From: JAXMHN01 sp964578605
GTDB lineage: Bacteria; Verrucomicrobiota; Verrucomicrobiia; Limisphaerales; SIBE01
Reading direction: 5' to 3'
Length of the DNA: 64,000 nt
NCBI GenBank assembly: GCA_964578605.1
Contig: CAZODO010000021.1
Location: 1 to 64,000, forward strand
Shown here: one piece after another, positions 52,573 through 61,461 of the stretch
How the letters are laid out: every line of letters starts with the position of its first letter
How positions within the stretch are numbered: the stretch's first letter is position 1
Made by a program: the position numbers and the translations under genes
The notes under the pieces: model-generated
Seen by the model: only the letters and a program-made list of their open reading frames with translations
Database searches by the model: none
Told to the model about the DNA's origin: nothing

Positions 52573-55500
52573 ATGAATCGATTCTGTGTCGTGCTCGCAA
52601 CCCTGACCGTCGCATGGCCCGGGTTCTCCCAACTTCATGCCCTTGAACTGACAGGCAGCGACCTTGGCGCCTCCTCCGTCCCGGGAAGCCTCCAGACCAA
52701 CACCGCGGGCGCCCTCGTCCTGACCGGCGGTGGCGGCGTGCTTGGCCTCCGCAGCGACCAGGGCTACTTCGCCTGGCAGCAGCGCGCAGGCGACTTCGAC
52801 ATTGCCGTCCGGGTGGAGTCCCTCTCGGCCCCGGATGTCTACGGCCGCGGCGGCTTGATGGTCCGAGAATCCCTCGAGCCGAGCGGCATTTCGGCAGGGG
52901 TGATGGCCACGCCGAGCGTCGCCGGGATTCTTTTCCAAGCTCGCGAAACCACCGGAGCCGCGGCGCGCCAGCGGGGGGCCTACCCGGCCGGTTACCCGAA
53001 TGCGTGGCTCCGTTTGAAGCGTGAAGGCGAGTTGATCACGGGTGCCGCGAGTGCCGACGGCCGCCACTGGACATTCCTTGACAGCACGAGGTTGGCGACC
53101 CCGACCCTTTACCTTGGCCTGGTGGTGCTGAACTGGTCCAGCAATGCGCCCATCAGCGCGGTCTTTGCCGACTGGGGCGATGCGCAAGGGCTGATCGAGC
53201 CGGCCACCACGCCGTTCATGGAGCTTCCCGGTCCGTCCAGCCGGCGAACCGGGCTGGTGATTTCTGAGATCATGTTCCATCCCGCTCCCCGTTCGGACGG
53301 ACGGGATCTCGAATTTGTCGAGGTGTTCAATTCTCAAGGCATTTTCGCGGACATCAGCGGCCACCGGTTGACGGGCGCGTTGGAATTCACTTTTCCGGAG
53401 GGGACGATATTGCCGGCAGGCGGATTCGTGGTGGTGGCGCGAGTGCCGGAAGATGTTCGGGCGGTCTATGGGCTGACGAACGTTCTGGGCGGGTATCCGG
53501 CCGGGATGGACGACCGCTCAGGTGTGGTGCAATTGCGCACGCGAATCGACGCGGTCCTCCAGGAAGCGGCTTACGACACCGATGCCGAATGGCCGGCCGC
53601 CGCGGACGGTGCAGGCCATTCCCTGGTGCTATCGCGCCCGTCTTATGGCGAACGGGATCGTCGGGCGTGGTCGGCAAGCGGCCGAAAAGGCGGTTCACCA
53701 GGAGCCTGGGACAGCCCGGTGGTCGAACCGCTCAGCCAGGTGGTGATCAACGAACTCAGGGCACGATCGCGCGCGCCGGACCTGGATTACATCGAGCTTT
53801 ACAACCGCGGCACCGAGGCGGTCGATCTCGCCGGGGCTTGCCTGAGCGACAGTCCCGGCCGCGCCAAGTTCCGCATCCCTCAAGCAACCGTGATTGCGCC
53901 AGGCGGCTTCCTTGTGTTCGACGAAAACCAGCTCGGCTTCAAGCTGAACGCCGGAGGTGACACCGCCTGGTTTACCGCGCCCGACAACGTCCGCGTGATC
54001 GATGCCGTGCGATTCGAAGCGCAGGCGCTCGGAGCGGCTCAAGGCCGGTGCCCGAATGGCGCCCCCAGCGTCCGCACCCTTGCCCGCGCCACGCCGGGAG
54101 CGGCCAATTCCGGTCCGCTATTGAACGACGTGGTCATCAACGAGCTGATGTTCCATCCGATCTCCGAGAACGACGATCACCAGTATGTGGAGTTGCACAA
54201 CCGGGGGACGGTGGCGGTGAACCTGGCGGGATGGCGGTTTACAGCGGGGATCGACTTCACGTTCCCAACGGGGGTGACACTTCCCGCGGGTGGGTATCTG
54301 GTCGTGGCAAAGAAGGCCGCTGAATTGCGGGCGCGCTATCCGGACCTGACAGCCCAAACGTGCGTCGGCGATTTCCCGAGCACACTCTCGGGGCGGGGGG
54401 AACTGGTGGTTCTGTCCCGGCCGGAAAGCGTCAACGACGGGGGGCAGGCGAGCACGGTGTGGGTTGAGGTTTCGCGGGTCAGGTACGCCGACGGAGGGCG
54501 CTGGGGCCGCGATGCCGATGGCGGAGGAAGCAGTCTGGAGCTGATCGATCCGCGCTCGGATCCGACGCTGGCCGCCAACTGGGCTGACAGCGACGAGTCG
54601 GCCAAAGGCGAATGGACGCTCATCGAGCACACGGGCGTGCTCGACCTTGGAAATGCCCAATACGGCCCGAGCCAGTTGCACATCCTGCTCGAGAACGTCG
54701 GTGAATGCCTCGTGGACAACGTCGAAGTCATCGGGCCGGCGGGGACGAACATGGTCGTGAACGGCAACTTCGAAAACGGGATCACCGGTTGGACGCCGCA
54801 GGGCAGCCATCGCGGATCCACTGTCGAAAGCGGCACCGGGATCGACGGCAGCCAATGCCTGCACGTGCGCGCGGAGAGCCGCGGCGATCCGGGAGCGAAC
54901 CGAATCCGGGTGAACGTCGCCACCGGGCTGCGCGAAGGCCAAACCGCGACCCTCCGCGCCTGGGTGCGCTGGCTGCAGGGTTCACCGGAAATACTGGTGC
55001 GTTTGCGCGGGAACTACCTTGAGGCGGCTGGCCAGATGCGACTTCCCAGCGCGCTGGGCTCTCCGGGACGTCGGAACAGCCGGGTCGTGCCCAATGCGCC
55101 GCCGGCGATTTACGACGTCGCGCATGGACCGGTGCTGCCGGCTGACGGCCAGCCCGTGGTGGTCACAGCCCGCGTGCATGACACGGATGGACTGAGCACG
55201 CTCGTCTTGCGATACCGGGTGGATCCCTCGACGAACCTCGTGGAGGTGGCCATGGCCGATGATGGCACGGGCGGCGACGCTGTGGCGGGGGACGGCCTTT
55301 TCAGCGGGACCATTCCGGGCGAGGTGGGCAAGTTGGTCGCGTTTCACCTGGTGGCTACGGACCGCGCGGCGGCGGCTGCATCCGCGACGTTCCCGTCAAC
55401 TGCGCCGGAGAGGGAATGCCTCGTGCGCTTCGGTGAAACGCAGTTCGGAGGCACGTTCGGCACTTACCGGATCTGGATGACGCAGGCGACACGCTCCCTT

Positions 55501-58500
55501 TGGACAAGTCGCGAAAAGCTGAGCAACGCGCCGTTGGACGTGACGTTCGTTTACGGGGACCAACGCGCGATCTACAACGCCGGATCCTACTACGCAGGCA
55601 GCCCGTTCGTCAGCGGAGGCTACACCGGGCCGACCGGAGCGCTCTGTGGCTATGTGGTGCATCTGCCGGCGGATGACCGGTTCCTGGGCGCCACGGAGAT
55701 GAAGCTCGACTGGCCGGTGCGGGATCCCTCGCTGCAGTGCGAGCAAGTCGCCTACTGGATGGCGGATGAACTCCGGATCCCGAGCAACCACCGCCGGTTC
55801 GTTTACCTCTTCGTCAACGGCAGTCGCCGGGCCGCGCTTTACGAAGACGCTCAGCAGCCGAATTCGGATATGGTCGCGCAGTACTTCCCGGACGACGAGG
55901 AAGGCGACCTCTACAAAATCGATGACTGGTTCGAATTCGATAACGGGGCGTCAGGCTTCGTGAACATCGATGCGACCTTGGACGACTTCACAACTGCCGG
56001 GGGTGAAAAGAAGTTGGCCCGATACCGTTGGAACTGGCGCAAACGGGCGGTGAAGGAATCGGCGAGCGATTACCGCAGTTTGTTTGCCCTGGTGGACGCC
56101 ATTCAAGATCCGTCGTTCGACGGTTTCACCCAAAAGGTCGAATCCAACCTGGATGTGGAAGAGTTCCTGCGCATTATCGCCTTCGAGCATCTCGTCGGGA
56201 ATTGGGACAGCTTTGGGTATAGCCGCGGCAAGAACATGTCCGCTTACCGGCCCAAGCGGGGCAAATGGAACCTGATCACCTGGGACATCGATTTCGTCCT
56301 CAGCGCGCAAGGGGATCCGGCGGACTCGTATCTGTTTGGGACGATTGACCCTGCGGTCAGCCGGATGATGTACCATCCTCCGTTCCAGCGGGTGTACTTC
56401 CGAGCGATGTCTGACGCCGTGAACGGGCCGCTGCAAGCGTCGAAGTTCGGCCCGGTGCTCGCCGCCAACTACGCTTCGTTCCAGAATAACGGCGTCACCG
56501 CCTCTGGCATCACCGGGGGCAGCAATTATCTGTCCGCCCGCGCGAGATCCATTCAGTCGCAACTGAACGACGTCAGCAGTGCGTTCACCATCGCGGCGAC
56601 GGGAAATTCGATCACGACCTCGAATAACCTCTTCATCCTTCAAGGTACGGCGCCGGTGCAAGCGCGCGAAATTACCGTCAATGGGGTTGCCTACCCCATC
56701 CGCTGGCTGGAGGTCACGCGATGGGAGATGACCGTTCCGTTGACCGCGGCCTCGAACCGTCTGGAGGTTGCCGCGACGGATTCCCTCGGGCGGGCCGTGG
56801 GAACGGCGAAGACGCTCAACGTGCGATTCACGGGGGAAGCGGACAAACCCGAGGAGAGCGTGGTGGTCAACGAAATCATGTTCCGGCCCGAGGTGGAGGG
56901 CGGCGAGTATATCGAATTGCTTAACGCCTCGACCTCCACCACGTTCGACCTGACGGATTGGCAGGTGAATGGGCTCGACTTCACGCTTCCGCGAGGGACG
57001 TTGCTCGAAGCTGGCGGGTTCCTGGTGATTGGGCGGGATCCGGCAGCGTTCTGGGAGGCTTATGGCCCGGAGGTTACGCCGGTAGGATGGTTCAACGGCA
57101 CGCTGTCGACGCAAGGAGAAACGCTCCGGCTCATTCGACCCGGGGGTGTTCAGCAGGATGTTATTGTTTCGGAAGTGGCATATGGCGCCGGTCTTCCCTG
57201 GCCCCAGGCCGCGACCCAAGGCGGCGTTTCCCTTCAACTCCGTGATCCCACGCACGACCAAAGCCGAGCGGGTAATTGGGGAGTCCGCCTGCCCGAAGCG
57301 CCCTCAGAATGGGAGCGGGTGAGCGTCACAGGAACAGCGACCTCTCCCAGGCTGCTGATCTATCTGTCGGGGTTCCCGCCCGTCCGCGACTACAGCACGA
57401 TCGAAGGCCGGTGGGATGGGACGCTGATGTTCGGACAGGATCGTTATACGTTCGGGGTGGATTTCCGACCTGCGGGCAAAGGATGGACGGGTGATTTCAT
57501 CTTCACCGACGCCGGTCAGGAACAAAGGCAACCCCTTGGCCAGGTCACGCTGACGAACGCCGTACTGACTTTTGGTTTCACGGCGCAAGAGGCTGAGTTC
57601 CGGTTCGCTCTTTCTGGGGAGAGTCCGATGACGTTGAACGGCCGATACCAGCCTTCCGGCCAGACGGCCTTCACAGCCATTCTCAATCGGCCGAACCCCG
57701 GGGGCGAGGTTTATCTGGACGACGTGTGGCTCTGCAAAGGGGCCTTGCCGCAAACGGGAGTCAACCTGGTCCGCAATGGTGGCTTTGAAGCGGCTCTTGA
57801 TCAAAGCTGGACGGTGGGCACGAATCTCGTCCGGAGCGCCATCACTCAGGAATTCAAACACGACGGCAGCTCGAGCATGCACCTTGTCGCGGCGGCCGGC
57901 GGCCACAACGAATCCAATTCACTCTGGCAAGAGGTTGCGGGGTTGGAGCCTGGAGAGGCATACACGTTGAGCTACTGGAAGCGACGTGACGCCGTGGCGC
58001 GCGGCTTGGTACTCCGCTTGGGGGACTGGAGTCTCGCGTCCGCCCAGGATCTGCGGCCCATCCCGGCGCTGCCGGTGGCGCGCACACCGGGCCGGGCAAA
58101 CTCCAACCTGGAGCACCTGCCCGAATGGCCCCAGGTTTGGATTAACGAATTCAGCTTGGGCGGGTCGTCTGGCTCGGGCGAAGGCTCTGGGCAGACAAGT
58201 GCTTGGCTGGAACTGTTCAATGCGGACTCAACCACGATCCCTCTGCAGGAGTTCGTGCTCGGGAACAGCTATTCCAGCCAACTCGTATGGGCCTTCCCCG
58301 AAGGCGCCTCGATTGCTCCCGGTGAGTTTCGGATTGTATGGCTGGACGGCGACTCTAGTCCCTCCACGGCATCCGAATGGCACGCGAACTTCGTCCCCGT
58401 GGCGCCGAGCGGCAGTCTGGTTCTTTGGCGGCACGTTAACAGTGAGCTCCAGCTTGTCGATTACCTCGATTACTCCGGGCTCGCGAGCGGCCAATCCATT

Positions 58501-59259
58501 GGCTGGGCCGCGGATGGACATCCAGGCGAAAGGGTCCTGTTCCCGCGAGCAACGCCGATGACATCGAACACCGGTCCGGCAAGTGGCGTGTCCCTGTTTA
58601 TCAACGAGTGGCTGGCGGCCAACAGCGAAACCCTCGCCGATCCCGCAGACGGCCGCTATGACGACTGGATTGAGCTATTCAATGCCGGGCCCGCGTTGGT
58701 CGATCTCGGTGGCTACGGGTTGAGCGATTCGCTTGCGGAACCGCGCAGGCTTGTCATCCCGCCCGGGACGGTTATCCCCGCGAAGGGCTACCTGGTGATC
58801 TGGGCGGACGGCGAACCCGAGCAGACCACGCCCACCAGCTTGCACGCGAACTTTCGCCTTTCGGCCGACGGCGAAAGCATTGTCCTGAGCGCCCCGGACG
58901 GGAGCGTGGTGGATGCGGTGACGTTCGGTCCCCAGGTGCAGGACGTTGCGGAAGGGCGCTGGCCGGACGGTTCGACGAACGGGATCCGGGTGTTGACGTC
59001 CGTCACCCCGGGTGCGGCAAACGTCTGGGTGGGCGAATTTGCCGTTACGACGTTCCAGTTGAACGCCAGCGGAGAGATCGAGGCTGCCTGGTCCAGCAGT
59101 CCTGGCCAACAGTTCCAGGTGCAATTCAAAGATGACCTGACCGCCCCCGTTTGGCTGAACTTCGGCGCCCCGATCATCGCGACGGGAATCGAAACCCGAG
59201 CCGTTTTCGGCAGCCCAACGACTGGCCAGCGGTTCTTCCGTCTTATGGCTGCTCCGTGA
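52573..59259 (+). CDS. giant secreted lamin-tail/CotH multidomain protein
   Basis: 2228 residues. A signal peptide (residues 1-24) is followed by a DUF1349/laminin-G-like domain (about 30-210). Lamin-tail (LTD) domains open near 226 (VISEIMFHPAP), 390 (VVINELRARSRAPDLDYIEL), 518 (VVINELMFHP), 1428 (VVVNEIMFRPEVEGGEYIEL), 1855 and 2006 (FINEWLAANSETLAD). Carbohydrate-binding-like jelly rolls lie near 715-830 and 1730-1810. A CotH kinase-like domain spans about 950-1290, with acidic NLITWDIDFVLS near 1235. The C-terminus (VQFKDDLTAPVWLNF, QRFFRLMAAP) is the common verrucomicrobial end. Extracellular; function unknown, possibly surface binding or phosphorylation of secreted partners. Confidence 0.92.
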   Translation: MNRFCVVLATLTVAWPGFSQLHALELTGSDLGASSVPGSLQTNTAGALVLTGGGGVLGLRSDQGYFAWQQRAGDFDIAVRVESLSAPDVYGRGGLMVRESLEPSGISAGVMATPSVAGILFQARETTGAAARQRGAYPAGYPNAWLRLKREGELITGAASADGRHWTFLDSTRLATPTLYLGLVVLNWSSNAPISAVFADWGDAQGLIEPATTPFMELPGPSSRRTGLVISEIMFHPAPRSDGRDLEFVEVFNSQGIFADISGHRLTGALEFTFPEGTILPAGGFVVVARVPEDVRAVYGLTNVLGGYPAGMDDRSGVVQLRTRIDAVLQEAAYDTDAEWPAAADGAGHSLVLSRPSYGERDRRAWSASGRKGGSPGAWDSPVVEPLSQVVINELRARSRAPDLDYIELYNRGTEAVDLAGACLSDSPGRAKFRIPQATVIAPGGFLVFDENQLGFKLNAGGDTAWFTAPDNVRVIDAVRFEAQALGAAQGRCPNGAPSVRTLARATPGAANSGPLLNDVVINELMFHPISENDDHQYVELHNRGTVAVNLAGWRFTAGIDFTFPTGVTLPAGGYLVVAKKAAELRARYPDLTAQTCVGDFPSTLSGRGELVVLSRPESVNDGGQASTVWVEVSRVRYADGGRWGRDADGGGSSLELIDPRSDPTLAANWADSDESAKGEWTLIEHTGVLDLGNAQYGPSQLHILLENVGECLVDNVEVIGPAGTNMVVNGNFENGITGWTPQGSHRGSTVESGTGIDGSQCLHVRAESRGDPGANRIRVNVATGLREGQTATLRAWVRWLQGSPEILVRLRGNYLEAAGQMRLPSALGSPGRRNSRVVPNAPPAIYDVAHGPVLPADGQPVVVTARVHDTDGLSTLVLRYRVDPSTNLVEVAMADDGTGGDAVAGDGLFSGTIPGEVGKLVAFHLVATDRAAAAASATFPSTAPERECLVRFGETQFGGTFGTYRIWMTQATRSLWTSREKLSNAPLDVTFVYGDQRAIYNAGSYYAGSPFVSGGYTGPTGALCGYVVHLPADDRFLGATEMKLDWPVRDPSLQCEQVAYWMADELRIPSNHRRFVYLFVNGSRRAALYEDAQQPNSDMVAQYFPDDEEGDLYKIDDWFEFDNGASGFVNIDATLDDFTTAGGEKKLARYRWNWRKRAVKESASDYRSLFALVDAIQDPSFDGFTQKVESNLDVEEFLRIIAFEHLVGNWDSFGYSRGKNMSAYRPKRGKWNLITWDIDFVLSAQGDPADSYLFGTIDPAVSRMMYHPPFQRVYFRAMSDAVNGPLQASKFGPVLAANYASFQNNGVTASGITGGSNYLSARARSIQSQLNDVSSAFTIAATGNSITTSNNLFILQGTAPVQAREITVNGVAYPIRWLEVTRWEMTVPLTAASNRLEVAATDSLGRAVGTAKTLNVRFTGEADKPEESVVVNEIMFRPEVEGGEYIELLNASTSTTFDLTDWQVNGLDFTLPRGTLLEAGGFLVIGRDPAAFWEAYGPEVTPVGWFNGTLSTQGETLRLIRPGGVQQDVIVSEVAYGAGLPWPQAATQGGVSLQLRDPTHDQSRAGNWGVRLPEAPSEWERVSVTGTATSPRLLIYLSGFPPVRDYSTIEGRWDGTLMFGQDRYTFGVDFRPAGKGWTGDFIFTDAGQEQRQPLGQVTLTNAVLTFGFTAQEAEFRFALSGESPMTLNGRYQPSGQTAFTAILNRPNPGGEVYLDDVWLCKGALPQTGVNLVRNGGFEAALDQSWTVGTNLVRSAITQEFKHDGSSSMHLVAAAGGHNESNSLWQEVAGLEPGEAYTLSYWKRRDAVARGLVLRLGDWSLASAQDLRPIPALPVARTPGRANSNLEHLPEWPQVWINEFSLGGSSGSGEGSGQTSAWLELFNADSTTIPLQEFVLGNSYSSQLVWAFPEGASIAPGEFRIVWLDGDSSPSTASEWHANFVPVAPSGSLVLWRHVNSELQLVDYLDYSGLASGQSIGWAADGHPGERVLFPRATPMTSNTGPASGVSLFINEWLAANSETLADPADGRYDDWIELFNAGPALVDLGGYGLSDSLAEPRRLVIPPGTVIPAKGYLVIWADGEPEQTTPTSLHANFRLSADGESIVLSAPDGSVVDAVTFGPQVQDVAEGRWPDGSTNGIRVLTSVTPGAANVWVGEFAVTTFQLNASGEIEAAWSSSPGQQFQVQFKDDLTAPVWLNFGAPIIATGIETRAVFGSPTTGQRFFRLMAAP

Positions 59260-59283
59260 AGGTTGCCCGGCGCAAGGCGAGGA

Positions 59284-60042
59284 CTAACGTCCCAGATGTT
59301 CGAGGGCTTTTCGCATCGGGCCGCTGGAGACTTTGATCATCCCACCCATCGGCCGGCTCATCTCCAGGATCAGAAACAGGGCAGTCGCCAACGACAGCGC
59401 ACCGATGAACATCGCGGTGATCACGGTGAGGTTTCGAGGCGCAAGAAGGCCGAAACTAAGATAGAGCATCGTGAGCCAGAAGAGCAGGATGACGAGAAAG
59501 GGTGCCGGGAGCGCCGTTTGCGCTTGCTCGATCTGCAGCCAGCGGGTCAGCAGCATGTCATTGCACAAGCCAACCGCCTGCTGCTGCAAGGCGCGTTGGA
59601 CGTCGCTTTGAGGCGTCAGTTCACGAATTTCCTGGAGCAGTCTCTCCAGCAACAGAGATCTCTCGAACGCAGTCACCCCGTCTTGCAGGCGCTCTTCGGG
59701 CCACAGCAACTGAAATCTCGTGGCCACTCCCCGCCGCAGGTGCTCGCGCAATGGCTCCGATGCCGGGCCGTAGGCTGCGAGAACCCGGTCCAGAAGAATG
59801 ATCCTGGCACTTGCCTCCACGATGGCGTCGTTCGCCGAGTCGTAAGTGCTCTTTGCCGAACTTACGAGGAGGCCAAGCACCAGTGCCGACATCATGGTGA
59901 TCATCCCCGCACCGGCCTTTACCGCTTCCCTTGATTCCGCGTTAAGGTGGTGTTCCGGGATAAAACGCCTCAACGCCAAGCCTGCCAAAGTGCCGCCGAA
60001 AATGCATGCAACAGCCGCCGCCGCAATTGCAGTCGAACTCAT
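59284..60042 (-). CDS. DUF4239 (bestrophin-like) membrane protein
   Basis: 252 residues, four hydrophobic segments: near 5-25 (AIAAAAVACIFGGTLAGLAL), 45-65 (GMITMMSALVLGLLVSSA), 180-200 and 210-230. The central part is helical and cytoplasmic or periplasmic. The AKSTYDSANDAIVE step after helix 2 is the DUF4239 signature. Relatives are annotated bestrophin-like; channel activity is unproven. It converges on the giant LTD gene. Confidence 0.8.
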   Translation of the reverse strand: MSSTAIAAAAVACIFGGTLAGLALRRFIPEHHLNAESREAVKAGAGMITMMSALVLGLLVSSAKSTYDSANDAIVEASARIILLDRVLAAYGPASEPLREHLRRGVATRFQLLWPEERLQDGVTAFERSLLLERLLQEIRELTPQSDVQRALQQQAVGLCNDMLLTRWLQIEQAQTALPAPFLVILLFWLTMLYLSFGLLAPRNLTVITAMFIGALSLATALFLILEMSRPMGGMIKVSSGPMRKALEHLGR

Positions 60043-60170
60043 GGTGTTCGCCTGGAACAGTACTCTTGAGCGACAGTCGTGTCGAGGCTAATGGCGGGCC
60101 GACCGGCGGGCAGGATGAGTAGGAGCAGCAACGCGCGGCGTGAGAGCCAGGCTTTGACTATAGAGAGGTC

Positions 60171-60200
60171 TACACAGGTTTCCTAAGTGTTTCTACTTAG
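60171..60200 (+). promoter_or_regulatory. candidate operator of the RND efflux operon
   Basis: A perfect inverted repeat CTAAGT-N6-ACTTAG (60183-60200) begins 69 bp upstream of the adaptor start. It overlaps the 15-mer TACACAGGTTTCCTA (60171-60185), which is one base different from 2885-2899. No regulator gene of TetR or MarR type is adjacent. Confidence 0.4.
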
Positions 60201-60251
60201 AGGAATTGCCTTTCGTTTTTATGCGAACTGCCTATCCTTGGACTATCCTTT

Positions 60252-61418
60252 ATGAGCCGAACTGGGCAGCTCGTCTGGTGGATGGAGCGGGGATTGCTTG
60301 GACTGACGTTGGGATTGACATGCGGGTGCGGGCCAAAGAAGACCTCGTCAACGTCTCCCTATTCAGCGCCGGTTGTTGCGGCTGAAGTGCTCGTGCACGA
60401 CCAGCCGGTCTTTATCGAGAACATCGGGCAAACGCTCGGCGCCCAAGATGTTGAGATCCGGGCGCGAGTCGCGGGTTTCCTAGATACAGTCAATTCCGCG
60501 GAAGGCTCGCTCGTCACCAACAGCCAGTTGCTATACACCATCGATGCCCGGCCGTTCAGGGCGGCGCTGGCGCAAGCTGAAGCAGGCTTGGCCCAAGCGA
60601 AGGCGCTCTGGGAAAAGGCCCAACGGGACACGAACCGATTGGGGCCGCTCTGGAGCAAGAATGCCATTTCACGGCAGCAGTTGGACGATGCTATCTCTGC
60701 GGAACGCTCGGCAGCGGCGTCGTTGCAGGCAGCGGAAGCCAATGTCGAATCGGCGGAAATCCAACTCGGCTACACGGAGATCCGCTCCCCGATCCGAGGC
60801 ATCGCCGGAAAGACCGAGGTCAAGCCGGGGAACCTTGTTGGGCAAGGCCAGGCCACGCTTCTCACCACCATTTCCAGCATCGACCCGATCCACTACCGTT
60901 TCAGCATCAGCGAGGCGGATTATCTGGCTTGGGCGCGCAAACACCCGCCGCAAGCGAGCGAGGGCCGCCGCGCCGTGTTTGAGTTGGTCCTGGCGGACGG
61001 AACGTTACACCCTCACAAGGGAACCGCCGTGTTCGGGGATCGCGAAGTGGATTCGGCCACCGGCACGCTTCTGCTCGAGGTGTTGTTCCCGAACCCGGAG
61101 GGCTTGCTTCGGCCGGGCCAGTTTGGACGGGTCCGGTTCCCCGTGCGGATCATTCCGGACGCTGTGCTGGTGCTGCAACGCTGCGTGCAGGAATTGCAGG
61201 CGACCTACTCAGTCTTTGTCGTGCACAACAACCAGGCGCAACTCCGAAAGATCGAACTCGGACCTCGCGTGGACAATTGCTATGTCGTGGCGGCGGGCTT
61301 GAAGCCCGGTGAACGTGTCGTCCTCGAAGGCATGCAGAAACTGACGAACACCAACCCGGTTTCCGTTACGGTGACGAACATGGCGCCGGCGTCGGCGGCT
61401 TTGGCCGGTAGCCAGTGA
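60252..61418 (+). CDS. RND efflux periplasmic adaptor (membrane fusion protein)
   Basis: 388 residues and apparently intact. It starts with a lipoprotein-like signal (GLTLGLTCGCGPKK). The lipoyl half-motifs are GQTLGAQDVEIRARVAGFLD and LGYTEIRSPIRGIAGKTEVK, flanking the alpha hairpin (about 100-165). The beta-barrel segment is ISSIDPIHYRFSISEADYL, and the membrane-proximal end is GLKPGERVVLEGMQKL. It would link an RND pump to a TolC-like channel. The pump and channel genes downstream are both damaged, so this adaptor may be an orphan unless another pump is used. Confidence 0.92.
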   Translation: MSRTGQLVWWMERGLLGLTLGLTCGCGPKKTSSTSPYSAPVVAAEVLVHDQPVFIENIGQTLGAQDVEIRARVAGFLDTVNSAEGSLVTNSQLLYTIDARPFRAALAQAEAGLAQAKALWEKAQRDTNRLGPLWSKNAISRQQLDDAISAERSAAASLQAAEANVESAEIQLGYTEIRSPIRGIAGKTEVKPGNLVGQGQATLLTTISSIDPIHYRFSISEADYLAWARKHPPQASEGRRAVFELVLADGTLHPHKGTAVFGDREVDSATGTLLLEVLFPNPEGLLRPGQFGRVRFPVRIIPDAVLVLQRCVQELQATYSVFVVHNNQAQLRKIELGPRVDNCYVVAAGLKPGERVVLEGMQKLTNTNPVSVTVTNMAPASAALAGSQ

Positions 61419-61461
61419 CAGGGCAGAACGGGCGCGCTTCGCCGGCCAGACAATCTCGGTC

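Noticed and set aside
55951..57261. 436-codon minus-strand ORF within the LTD/CotH gene
   Set aside because: Antisense shadow of conserved LTD and CotH motifs in a high-GC gene.
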